Below are positions 42,115-51,606 of a stretch of 64,000 nucleotides of DNA, one piece after another. The notes under the pieces were generated by a model, which was not told the DNA's origin, searched no databases, and saw only the letters and a program-made list of their open reading frames with translations. Within the stretch, counting starts at the first letter, position 1. The number at the start of each line of letters is the position of its first letter. Origin of the DNA: Ignavibacteriales bacterium (lineage in GTDB: Bacteria > Bacteroidota > Ignavibacteria > Ignavibacteriales > Ignavibacteriaceae); assembly GCA_015709675.1 (NCBI GenBank), contig CP054182.1:661448-725447 (forward strand), read 5' to 3'. The translations under genes were made by a program, and so were the position numbers.

Positions 42115-45100
42115 TGACAACCGACACCTCAGAAAAGGGATTTGAAGCGCACATCACGCAGCACCTGTGTCTGGTGAATGCTTTTGAGGAGAGGCATTTC
42201 AGCCAGTATAACCGGGCGGAGTGTGCGGATGAGGATCTGCTTTTCCGGTTTCTTGAGAGCACGCAGGAAAAAGAGATTGCCAAACTAAAGACGGTTCACG
42301 GAAGTAATTTCAGGAGCAAACTGCTTTACCGTATTAACAGCCAGATAAAAACTTTCGGCATTATTGAGGTATTGCGAAAAGGCATTACCGACAACAATGT
42401 AAAGCTGAAACTGTTTTATGATAAGCCCGTCTCCTCTCTGAATGAAAAGGATGTGGCACTTTATAACAAAAATATTTTTTCTGTTACCCGTCAGGTGCAT
42501 TACAGCATGCAGAATGAAAACAGTCTTGATATGGTTGTTTTCATTAACGGGCTTCCAATTATAACATTTGAACTGAAAAATGAGCTGACCAAGCAGACCG
42601 TTAAAGATGCCATAAAGCAATATAAAACCAACCGTGACAGCCGTGAGGAGCTCTTCCGCCTTGGCAGGTGCATGGTTCATTTTGCCGTTGATACCGAACA
42701 GGTTTGGATGACAACGCATCTGCGCAACGGCAGCACCCAGTTTCTTCCTTTTAATAGGGGCTATAACAACGGGGCTGGTAACCCTCCAAGCCCGGAGGGA
42801 ATTAAGACAGATTATCTCTGGAGGGAAGTTCTTACCAAAGATTCCCTAACCAACATAATTTTTAATTATGTTCAGTTGTTCGAAGATGATACCGAAAGAA
42901 TATTGCCTGATGGCACGGTTAAAAAAGAGAAGGTAAAAAAACTTATATTTCCCCGTTATCATCAGTTAAGCGCGGTAACATCGCTCCTGCAGGATGCAAA
43001 GCAAAATGGTCCCGGACGCCGGTACCTGATTCAGCACTCTGCCGGCTCAGGCAAAAGTAATTCCATAAGCTGGCTGGCTCATCAGTTAGTGGGGCTCTTT
43101 GACCATACAAACACCACAGCGGTATTTGATTCTGTAATTGTTGTTACCGACCGGAAAGTGCTTGATGCCCAGATACGGAGAAACATCAAAAATTTTGAAC
43201 AGGTGCGCGGAGTTGTGGAAGCAATTACCGAAGGGTCTAAACAGTTAAAAACCGCGCTTGAAGAGGGAAAGAAAATAATCATAACTACCATTCAAAAGTT
43301 TCCCTACATCGTAAACGAGATTGGAGAACTCCCCGGCAGTAAATTTGCTATCATCATAGACGAAGCCCACAGCAGCCAGAGCGGCAACATGGGGGGCAAG
43401 CTGAATGAAACTTTGGCACAGGATTTTGAAAAAGTGCGGGTTGACGGTAATGAATATATATTTGTTGATAAAGACCAGTATGATGAGTTAACATCCGAAG
43501 ACCTGGTGGCGGATATTGTAAGGGGAAGAAAAATGCTCCCCAATGCAAGTTACTTTGCATTCACTGCAACACCAAAGAATAAAACCCTTGAGCTCTTCGG
43601 TGAAAAATTCATGGACGGCGATAAAGAAAAATTCCGGGCATTTCATCTTTATTCGATGAAACAGGCGATTGAAGAAGGATTTATCCGTAATGTTCTGGAA
43701 AATTATACTACCTATCAGAGTTTTTACAGTCTGCACAAACGGATTCAGGACGATCCCCTGTTTGATAAGGTTAAAGCCCGGAAAAAACTGCGCGTCTATG
43801 TAGAGAGCCATCATCTTTCCATTCAAAAAAAGACCGCGATTATTATTGAGCATTTTATGAATGCGGTTATTAAACAGAAAAAGATCAACGGACTTGCAAA
43901 AGCCATGCTGGTCACAAGCAGCAGGAAGAATGCCGTAAAGTATAAACGGGCATTTGATTCTTATCTTTCGTCTGCAGGCATTCCATTTAAAGCAATCGTT
44001 GCGTTTTCTGGTGAAATGGAAGGCGAATCCGAATCATCCCTAAACGGATTTTCCAGTTCTGCAATAGCCGATGAGTTCAAAAAATCTGAATACCGTTTTC
44101 TGATCGCGGCAAATAAATTCCAGACCGGTTTTGATCAGCCCCTGCTTCACACCATGTATGTTGATAAGAAACTCGGCGGTGTTAATGCCGTGCAGACCCT
44201 TTCCCGGCTCAATAGAACTCTGGCTGGTAAAACAGATACCTTTGTGATGGACTTTGCCAATAAAGCAGATGACATAAAAAAATCATTTGAACCCTTTTAC
44301 GAAACCACCATATTAGGTGAGGCAACCGACCCGAATAAACTGTTTGATCTGCAGTCTGCTCTTGATGCGTTTCAGGTATATACCCGGGAACAGGTTGAGG
44401 ATTTTTCGCAGAGGCTTATCACAGATACGCCTGTTGACCAATTGCACAGCATTCTTGACTCAGCCGCTGCAGTTTTCAGAACCGAACTTAATGAGGAACA
44501 GAGGGAGGATTTCAGGGTTAAATGCAAATCGTATGTCAGGTTATATGTTTTTCTTGCGCAGATAGTACCTTTTGTTAACACCTATCTGGAAAGATTATAT
44601 CTCTTCTTAAATCATCTTCAGAATAAACTTGGGCGCCGGCAGGAAGTAGATCTGGCTCAGGGAATACTGGACAGTATTGATATTGAAAGTCTCCGTTATC
44701 AGTTAGAAGGCACTTCCGATATTCCGCTTGAACAGGGGAAGGAACTGAAACCCATACCAGGTGAAATGGGAGGCGGTTTAACTGAACCGCAAATGGATTA
44801 TCTTTCAAATATCGTAAAAGAATTTAACGAACACTTTGGCACCACATTCACCAACGAAGACAAAGTAAGAAAGATGACTGAAGATTTAATGCAGGATGTG
44901 GCTAATGATGATGAATTTGTAAGTGCATTCAGGCATTCTGATATGCAAAATGCCAGAATTACCTTTGAAGAGGTACTTTCAAGAAAACTTACCGACCACA
45001 TTGAAAACAACTTTGAGGTTTATAAAGAGTTTCAGGACAACAAAGAGTTCCGTGATTTCTTTACCGGAACCATGTTTCAGATAATGCAGAGAGATTTTAG

Positions 45101-45122
45101 GAAACTAACAGCTAATCAGTAG
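42114..45122 (+). CDS. hsdR: Type I restriction endonuclease subunit HsdR
   Basis: 1002 residues. The N-terminal nuclease domain has the D...E-x-K pattern (DMVVFINGLPIITFELKN, about 140-156). It is followed by SF2 translocase motifs: Walker A AGSGKSN (about 308-315), IIDEAHSSQSG (about 413), TATPKN, and later TGFDQPLLHTMYVDK with QTLSRLNRT. A helical C-terminal domain docks on HsdM/HsdS. With HsdM and HsdS it translocates and cuts unmodified DNA. It is separated from hsdM and hsdS by the AlbA_2, SIR2 and HerA genes but translationally coupled to them. The downstream flank is repeat cluster C. Confidence 0.96.
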   Translation: MTTDTSEKGFEAHITQHLCLVNAFEERHFSQYNRAECADEDLLFRFLESTQEKEIAKLKTVHGSNFRSKLLYRINSQIKTFGIIEVLRKGITDNNVKLKLFYDKPVSSLNEKDVALYNKNIFSVTRQVHYSMQNENSLDMVVFINGLPIITFELKNELTKQTVKDAIKQYKTNRDSREELFRLGRCMVHFAVDTEQVWMTTHLRNGSTQFLPFNRGYNNGAGNPPSPEGIKTDYLWREVLTKDSLTNIIFNYVQLFEDDTERILPDGTVKKEKVKKLIFPRYHQLSAVTSLLQDAKQNGPGRRYLIQHSAGSGKSNSISWLAHQLVGLFDHTNTTAVFDSVIVVTDRKVLDAQIRRNIKNFEQVRGVVEAITEGSKQLKTALEEGKKIIITTIQKFPYIVNEIGELPGSKFAIIIDEAHSSQSGNMGGKLNETLAQDFEKVRVDGNEYIFVDKDQYDELTSEDLVADIVRGRKMLPNASYFAFTATPKNKTLELFGEKFMDGDKEKFRAFHLYSMKQAIEEGFIRNVLENYTTYQSFYSLHKRIQDDPLFDKVKARKKLRVYVESHHLSIQKKTAIIIEHFMNAVIKQKKINGLAKAMLVTSSRKNAVKYKRAFDSYLSSAGIPFKAIVAFSGEMEGESESSLNGFSSSAIADEFKKSEYRFLIAANKFQTGFDQPLLHTMYVDKKLGGVNAVQTLSRLNRTLAGKTDTFVMDFANKADDIKKSFEPFYETTILGEATDPNKLFDLQSALDAFQVYTREQVEDFSQRLITDTPVDQLHSILDSAAAVFRTELNEEQREDFRVKCKSYVRLYVFLAQIVPFVNTYLERLYLFLNHLQNKLGRRQEVDLAQGILDSIDIESLRYQLEGTSDIPLEQGKELKPIPGEMGGGLTEPQMDYLSNIVKEFNEHFGTTFTNEDKVRKMTEDLMQDVANDDEFVSAFRHSDMQNARITFEEVLSRKLTDHIENNFEVYKEFQDNKEFRDFFTGTMFQIMQRDFRKLTANQ

Positions 45123-45352
45123 GACAGCTCGGACACCGGATAGTGTCGAGGGCGGTCCCTGAGCGGTCCTCGACTCCGCTTGAGGACAACTCGGACGCCG
45201 GTGGTCCTCGGCTACGCTCGGACACCGGTGGTCCCCGAGCCGTTCCCCGAGCGGTCCTCGACTACGCTCGGACACCGGTTGGTCCCCGAGCCGTTCCCCG
45301 AGCTGTCCTCGACTACGCTCGGACACCGCTGGTCCCCGAGCGGAGCCGAGGG
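45121..45352. repeat. GC-rich palindromic repeat cluster, copy C (right flank of the type I R-M operon)
   Basis: A tandem set of units of the form GCTCGGACACCGGTGGTCCC then CGAGCCGTTCCCCGAGC, in three to four copies starting at the hsdR stop codon. Positions 45169-45253 are a direct copy of 34060-34145. The open frames here are artefacts of the repeat. Simple repeats (CATACTTCATAATTCATAC) follow before fumC. Confidence 0.82.
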
Positions 45353-45439
45353 GGGGAATTCATACTTCATAATTCATACTTCGTACTTCTTTTCTTAGTT
45401 TTGTGGAAGTATTTCTAAACTATTTCAGGCTAAAACACT

Positions 45440-46834
<1,395 letters not shown>

Positions 46835-46851
46835 GAAAGGAACGGATATAT

Positions 46852-47088
46852 ATGGAAAAGCCGGAATCCCCGCAAAAGGAGCCTTACGAGGTAACCGTTG
46901 AACCGGGTACATACCGCTGGTGTTCATGCGGACTCTCCATGACGCAGCCCTTTTGCGATGACGCACACATCGGCACTGATTTTCAGCCGGTGATTGTCAC
47001 CTTCGAAAAGGAGGAAACGGTGTGGTTTTGCGGATGCAAACATACCTCAACACAGCCGTTTTGCGACAGCACCCACAGAAAACTCTGA
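46852..47088 (+). CDS. Dual CDGSH iron-sulphur domain protein
   Basis: 78 residues with two CDGSH-type 2Fe-2S motifs: CSCGLSMTQPFCDDAH and CGCKHTSTQPFCDSTH, each giving the 3-Cys 1-His ligand set. These small proteins are thought to act in redox or Fe-S transfer; the precise role is unknown. It is probably in the fumC transcript. A large hairpin (47119-47181) lies just downstream. Confidence 0.92.
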   Translation: MEKPESPQKEPYEVTVEPGTYRWCSCGLSMTQPFCDDAHIGTDFQPVIVTFEKEETVWFCGCKHTSTQPFCDSTHRKL

Positions 47089-47118
47089 TATACAGACATC
47101 TTTATTTCTGATAAAGAA

Positions 47119-47181
47119 CGATGAGCAGAGATGATGAATCCCGGTGATGCCGGGAAAAGGGCATCATCTCTGCCTGCATCG
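47119..47181 (+). terminator. Multi-stem hairpin after the fumC-CDGSH unit
   Basis: Nested inverted repeats: CGATG/CATCG outside, GCAGAGATGATG (47125-47136) with CATCATCTCTGC (47162-47173), and a small CCCGG/CCGGG stem in the loop. The strong stem suggests a terminator or a stable 3' end, but there is no U-tract. Confidence 0.5.
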
Positions 47182-47249
47182 GTTTTGCGGGAACTATGGT
47201 TGTAGTCCTGCTTAAGCACTCTGGTTATATTTTAGCAACCTTTATTTTG

Positions 47250-47296
47250 AATTACGGAAAAGCAGAACCTTATAAAAAAGGAAAGCCTCCGTAATT
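47250..47296 (+). promoter_or_regulatory. Inverted repeat in the leader of a TonB receptor gene
   Basis: AATTACGGA (47250-47258) and TCCGTAATT (47288-47296) are separated by 29 bp, upstream of the gene at 47362. It could be a leader-RNA stem or operator. No known riboswitch consensus is visible. Confidence 0.3.
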
Positions 47297-47361
47297 GCAT
47301 CACCACTCCTGGTACATCCGCACGAAACAGCGGTATTGCTAATAACCACTGAGCATAATTT

Positions 47362-49533
47362 ATGAAAACAGTATTACTGGCTGCAATTATTATAACATAT
47401 TCAGCCATTACCTTTGCGCAAAACAGTTTTACCGCGGTTATAAGGGACAGTGAAAGCGGAGAACCCCTTGCCGCGGCTACGGTGCTGATACAGGGAACCA
47501 CAATCGGGGGAACAACCGATGACGCTGGTTTTGTTGAAATTAAAAACATTCCGGACGGAACGCATACTATTCTTTTCCGTTATATCGGCTTCGCGGATTT
47601 TGAGAAGACGTATATATTCCCGCTGCGGCAGACTGAACCGGAAGAAGTGTATCTCTCGCACGAAGAAGAGGAGATTGAAGAAGTGATTGTAACGGCAACA
47701 CGCTCCGGCCGGACGATTGCCGATCTGCCTACCCGCGTTGAGGCTATCTCGGGGGAAGAACTTGAAGAAAAGGGAAATATGAAACCGGGGGATATAAGGA
47801 TGCTGCTGAATGAAAGCACGGGAATTCAGACTCAGCAGACCTCCGCAACTTCCTATAACTCAAGTATCCGCATTCAGGGGCTGGACGGTAAATATACCCA
47901 GATTCTGCGTGACGGATATCCCCTTTATTCTGGATTTTCCGGCGGACTTGGCCTGCTGCAGATTGTGCCTCTTGATCTTAAGCAGGCGGAGGTGATAAAA
48001 GGAGCTTCATCAACACTGTATGGCGGGGGAGCTATTGCCGGTTTGGTAAATCTTGTTTCTAAGAAGCCGGGGGATGAAAGGGAGCTGAGTTTTCTGCTGA
48101 ATGGTACTTCGGCCGCGGGTCTGGATATAAGCGGATATTATGGAGAAAAATATGAAAAGACTGGAGCAACAGTATTTGCTTCGTACAATGCCGGAGCCCC
48201 GTATGACCCATCTGATATCGGATTCACCGCAATACCCCGGTTCAGCCGCTTTACGCTGAATCCGTCGTTGTTTATATATATCAGTCCCGGAACCACACTC
48301 GAAGCGGGGCTGATGGGAACCACGGAAGAAAGAACCGGAGGGGATATACGGTATATTGAGGGAAACGGAGACAGCACTCACTCCTACTATGAAAAGAATC
48401 TTACCGGCAGATTTAGTACGCGACTTGGTCTGATTCATAAGGCAGGTGAAGATGCAGAGTTCAGAGTGAAGAACAGCTTTGGTTATTATGACAGATCAGT
48501 TGAAATTCCAGGTTACCGTTTTTCGGGAGAGCAGTTTTCCTCCTTTACTGAAGCAACCTATGCCGCGGAGCAAAATGATCAGGAGTGGATTTTTGGCGTG
48601 AATCTCTGGACGGAAAAATTCAGTCAGGAGAAAACCGACACTGCCCGGCTTGTGGATTACAGTCACGTAACAGCCGGTGCGTTTATTCAGAATACGTGGA
48701 AAATTTCAGAACTGATCGCGCTTGAAACAGGTCTCCGCGGAGATTATCAGAATATATACGGCTTTCATCTGCTCCCAAGGATTTCAGTGCTGTTTAAGTT
48801 TAACAGTCATCTTACGGCACGCCTTGGGGGAGGCCTCGGTTATAAATCCCCCACGGTATTCACTGAAGATGCTGAAAGGATTCATTTTAAGAGTGTTTTA
48901 CCGATTGATGAAGACAGGGCAAAATCAGAACGCTCCGCCGGAGGCAATCTGGATATTAATTTCCGCGCGGCTTTTGCGCATGAGTTAACGCTGAGCATGA
49001 ATGTGTTATTATTTTACACACAGATCACTGACCCGCTCCTGCTCACTCCTCTTTCAGGGGGATACTATGAATATCAGCAGCCCGGCGGAAGCATTGATAC
49101 CCGCGGAACGGAAGTAAACATAAAACTTACCTATGATCATCTGAAGCTTTTTACCGGATATACCATTGCCGATGTTCATCAGTCGCTGAACGGAATAACC
49201 TCGGAACTTCCGCTTGTTGCCCGTCACCGGGTAAATAATGTTCTGATGTATGAAATTCATGATGAACTGAAGATCGGCTTTGAAGCATATTACTACAGTC
49301 CGCAGAAACTGCAGGATGGCAGCATGGCCAGAGATTTCTGGATTTGCGGCCTTATGGCGGAAAAAATCTGGGAGGGCTACTCCGTATTTATCAATTTCGA
49401 AAATCTGCTCGATACACGGCAGACCAGGTTCGGCAGTATATACAGCGGTCCGGTCTCTGATCCGGTGTTTGCCGATATCTATGCACCCGTGGACGGTTTT
49501 GTAATAAACGGCGGGGTTAAGATCAGCTTGTAG
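47362..49533 (+). CDS. TonB-dependent outer-membrane receptor with carboxypeptidase-regulatory-like domain
   Basis: 723 residues. A signal peptide (about 1-19) is followed by a CarboxypepD_reg-like domain (FTAVIRDSESGEPLAAATVLIQGTTIGGTTDDAGFVEIKNIPDGTH), a plug domain (TATRSGRTIADLPTRVEAISGEEL, RIQGLDGKYTQILRDGYPLYSG, GASSTLYGGGAIAGLVNLVSKKP) and a 22-strand barrel ending in an aromatic-rich strand. It imports a siderophore, cofactor or oligomer using TonB energy; the ligand is unknown and no cognate periplasmic genes are adjacent. The N-terminal domain is typical of Bacteroidota and relatives. Confidence 0.92.
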   Translation: MKTVLLAAIIITYSAITFAQNSFTAVIRDSESGEPLAAATVLIQGTTIGGTTDDAGFVEIKNIPDGTHTILFRYIGFADFEKTYIFPLRQTEPEEVYLSHEEEEIEEVIVTATRSGRTIADLPTRVEAISGEELEEKGNMKPGDIRMLLNESTGIQTQQTSATSYNSSIRIQGLDGKYTQILRDGYPLYSGFSGGLGLLQIVPLDLKQAEVIKGASSTLYGGGAIAGLVNLVSKKPGDERELSFLLNGTSAAGLDISGYYGEKYEKTGATVFASYNAGAPYDPSDIGFTAIPRFSRFTLNPSLFIYISPGTTLEAGLMGTTEERTGGDIRYIEGNGDSTHSYYEKNLTGRFSTRLGLIHKAGEDAEFRVKNSFGYYDRSVEIPGYRFSGEQFSSFTEATYAAEQNDQEWIFGVNLWTEKFSQEKTDTARLVDYSHVTAGAFIQNTWKISELIALETGLRGDYQNIYGFHLLPRISVLFKFNSHLTARLGGGLGYKSPTVFTEDAERIHFKSVLPIDEDRAKSERSAGGNLDINFRAAFAHELTLSMNVLLFYTQITDPLLLTPLSGGYYEYQQPGGSIDTRGTEVNIKLTYDHLKLFTGYTIADVHQSLNGITSELPLVARHRVNNVLMYEIHDELKIGFEAYYYSPQKLQDGSMARDFWICGLMAEKIWEGYSVFINFENLLDTRQTRFGSIYSGPVSDPVFADIYAPVDGFVINGGVKISL

Positions 49534-49864
49534 GAAGAAATACTGCCGGAAGTATCCGGTTAACCCGGTCTATGAAAATTAGTACAACACTATTTTCTGC
49601 TGAAATTCTAAAATTGACTCAGACCCCGGGGGAGATCAGCAGCATTAGTTAAACGCCAGACCAGGAACCAGTTCCTCTATAATAACTTTCCTGATCGCTT
49701 ATGTAACACTGGTTCTTTTTCTGATTGAACCACCGGTTGTTCATTTCAGGTTCCTGCTCATCATGAGGCGCTTACAGTAAAGATATTACTGATTTAGTGT
49801 TTTGTTACTAATTGCAGCGTTCAAAAACTATAATGAACGATGCACAATGTTCAATTCCGGAAGT

Positions 49865-49955
49865 CCCCTCTTTCCTGACGGACTGAATTTAACTGAATCG
49901 GGATTTTGCTGAACGAGGGTATGGTTTTTATTTAGCTTTGATTGAAAAGAGGGGG
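49865..49955. repeat. MITE-like element, copy 4
   Basis: A 91-bp segment with ends CCCCTCTTTCC and GAAAAGAGGGGG. The interior differs from the other copies, which argues for an old family in which only the ends are conserved. Confidence 0.5.
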
Positions 49956-50005
49956 CTTTGTTTTTGTAATTTTTTTCTGGTTTTGGCGCCCGATCTGAAC
50001 TTTTA

Positions 50006-50034
50006 TTGACAATTATATGTTGCTACATATAATT
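50006..50034 (+). promoter_or_regulatory. Nitroreductase promoter containing a perfect palindromic operator
   Basis: TTGACA (50006-50011), a 16-bp spacer and TATAAT (50028-50033) form a consensus promoter 20 bp before the gene. A perfect inverted repeat (arms AATTATATGT and ACATATAATT around TGCT, 50011-50034) fills the space from -35 to -10. A bound repressor would block RNA polymerase. A MarR- or HxlR-type regulator is plausible; none is adjacent. Confidence 0.75.
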
Positions 50035-50053
50035 AAACAAGAACCAAACACTT

Positions 50054-50677
50054 ATGTATTACGACACGAAAGATCATATTTCAGAAGATTTTCTGAAAGC
50101 AGATGAAATTAAAACAGGGGAAACATCCACGGAAGTAATTGAGCCGATAAGAAAACGGTGGAGCATCCGGGCGTTTTCTGATGAAATGATAGCAAATGAC
50201 ACCCTTGAGACGCTTTTTGAGGCGGCTTCATGGTCACCCAGCAGTATGAATGAGCAGCCCTGGCGCTACATCTGTGCCAAAAAGGGGTCAGAGGAGTTTG
50301 ACATGCTTGCCTCCACTCTGGCACCTTCAAACAAAATGTGGGCAGAGCAGGCACCGGTTCTGGTCCTCAGTATTGCCGAAAAGAACTTTGCTGCCAATGG
50401 CAGGGAAAACCATTATGCTTTGTATGATACAGGAGCGGCAAACTACGGACTGCTGCTGCAGGCACAAAGCATGAATATCTACGGACATATTATGGGTGGA
50501 TTTGACAGATCAGCGGCTGCACGTCTGCTTGGACTCAGCGATCAGCAGGTTCCGGTTGTGGTTATTGCGCTTGGATATCCGGGTTCACCGGATGAACTGC
50601 CTGAACAGTTAAAAATAAGAGAATACACGCCCCGCAAAAGAAAACCGGTCTCAGAGATTGTAAAAATAACCGGCTGA
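50054..50677 (+). CDS. Nitroreductase family flavoprotein
   Basis: 207 residues of the FMN-dependent nitroreductase fold. IRKRWSIRAFSDEMI binds the flavin phosphate, SWSPSSMNEQPWRYI is the second conserved segment, and NYGLLLQAQSMNIYGHIMGGF and ALGYPG close the domain. It probably reduces quinones, nitro compounds or other electrophiles with NAD(P)H. A promoter with an embedded palindrome precedes it, implying induction by a small molecule. Its stop codon lies in the stem of a bidirectional terminator. Confidence 0.92.
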   Translation: MYYDTKDHISEDFLKADEIKTGETSTEVIEPIRKRWSIRAFSDEMIANDTLETLFEAASWSPSSMNEQPWRYICAKKGSEEFDMLASTLAPSNKMWAEQAPVLVLSIAEKNFAANGRENHYALYDTGAANYGLLLQAQSMNIYGHIMGGFDRSAAARLLGLSDQQVPVVVIALGYPGSPDELPEQLKIREYTPRKRKPVSEIVKITG

Positions 50678-50692
50678 CCAGTTCAGCCGGTT
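50668..50692. terminator. Bidirectional terminator between convergent genes
   Basis: Perfect arms AACCGGCTGA (50668-50677) and TCAGCCGGTT (50683-50692) around CCAGT. The nitroreductase stop codon is part of the left arm. The convergent gene on the minus strand ends at 50698. Confidence 0.7.
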
Positions 50693-50697
50693 TGCGG

Positions 50698-51237
50698 TTA
50701 AAAATTATAGAAGAAGTACGCTCCCACACCCATCCCGATATTGGTGCCGGAGTTGTTGAAATAGATAGCCGGGTAGTAAAGGGTTAGCCCAACGGTCATA
50801 TTTCTAAATATAGATGAACCAAGGAATGGATATTCAAACCCAACCCCAACGCCCAGGTGGAAGTCTGTATCCATACTGGTAACCGGCTCCGGCGAGAACC
50901 CGTCGTAAACCTCATCTTCAGTATAATAAAGCCCGCCTCCAATTGCCAGATAGTACCGGAGGTCTTCCCGTTCAGAAATTTCGTACTGATATTCGGCACC
51001 AAGAGAAGCGGCAACCCAGTCATTAGATGAAACAATGCCTCCTGACAGCATAACCAGATTAGGCCCTACTGCATGATACCGGTAGGAAAGCCCCAGCCCT
51101 GATACTGAACTTGCATTAAACCCGAAAGAGTTGAACTTCTGCCATTTGTAGATTTCCAATGAATCTCCGTTACCTGCCAAAGCGCCTGAGAAAAGCATCA
51201 GGCAAAACAAAACAACATACCTCATCACGCGTTCCAT
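50698..51237 (-). CDS. Outer-membrane beta-barrel protein, function unknown
   Basis: 179 residues with a signal peptide (MRYVVLFCLMLFSGALAG). The remainder alternates aromatic and glycine-rich strands (FGFNASSVSGLGLSYRYHAVGP, ASLGAEYQYEI, LGVGVGFEYPF) and ends in YFFYNF, a barrel-type C-terminus. ATG 51237 is chosen because GAGG lies about nine bases upstream. A reading frame further up to 51261 has no such site. No specific family is recognised. Confidence 0.7.
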   Translation of the reverse strand: MERVMRYVVLFCLMLFSGALAGNGDSLEIYKWQKFNSFGFNASSVSGLGLSYRYHAVGPNLVMLSGGIVSSNDWVAASLGAEYQYEISEREDLRYYLAIGGGLYYTEDEVYDGFSPEPVTSMDTDFHLGVGVGFEYPFLGSSIFRNMTVGLTLYYPAIYFNNSGTNIGMGVGAYFFYNF

Positions 51238-51606
51238 AGTGGTAAACCTCAAAAATAACACTTGAAAGATAGCGAAAAAGGGGATTTCCGGAAGTTCAAT
51301 TAATAGTGAATATACCCGGAGGATAAGGGTTAACCATACCTTTGCTCTTCAAGTGTTTCTGCCGGAGTCAGGGAATGAAAAAAGAGAGCTATATCAACTT
51401 AAACCGCCGAATTTTACGGAATAAAAAGGGTTATTTTGGCAAATGAAATGAAAAATATGTAATTTTCCATAGTAAAAGCAAAAAGACTAGTCAGGGTCAC
51501 TATTGCTTTTCCAGTATAGCTAACTACCCGTGCCCTATATGACCGTTAGCAGAAATATGGTTTTACGGTCAGGCCGGGATCATTTTTAATTTTATGAGGT
51601 ATTACG
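51238..51606 (+). other. Divergent intergenic region with a possible structured leader of the OmpA gene
   Basis: There is no gene. Two inverted repeats precede the OmpA start: AAAAGCAA (51474-51481) with TTGCTTTT (51503-51510), and GACCGT (51541-51546) with ACGGTC (51565-51570). A long untranslated leader with stems is plausible, as is common for abundant outer-membrane proteins. Confidence 0.35.

Larger units (their letters stand above)
49534..50053. other. Spacer with a MITE-like copy and the nitroreductase promoter
   Basis: No gene. It holds a small CCGGA/TCCGG hairpin after the receptor stop, the fourth MITE-like copy (49865-49955) and the promoter/operator at 50006-50034. Confidence 0.5.

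Noticed and set aside
45105-45418. Open frames on both strands after hsdR
   Set aside because: Same repeat artefact as at 34.0 kb.
47227-47361. Cobalamin or other riboswitch ahead of the TonB receptor
   Set aside because: No consensus box of a known class is visible; there is only one inverted repeat.
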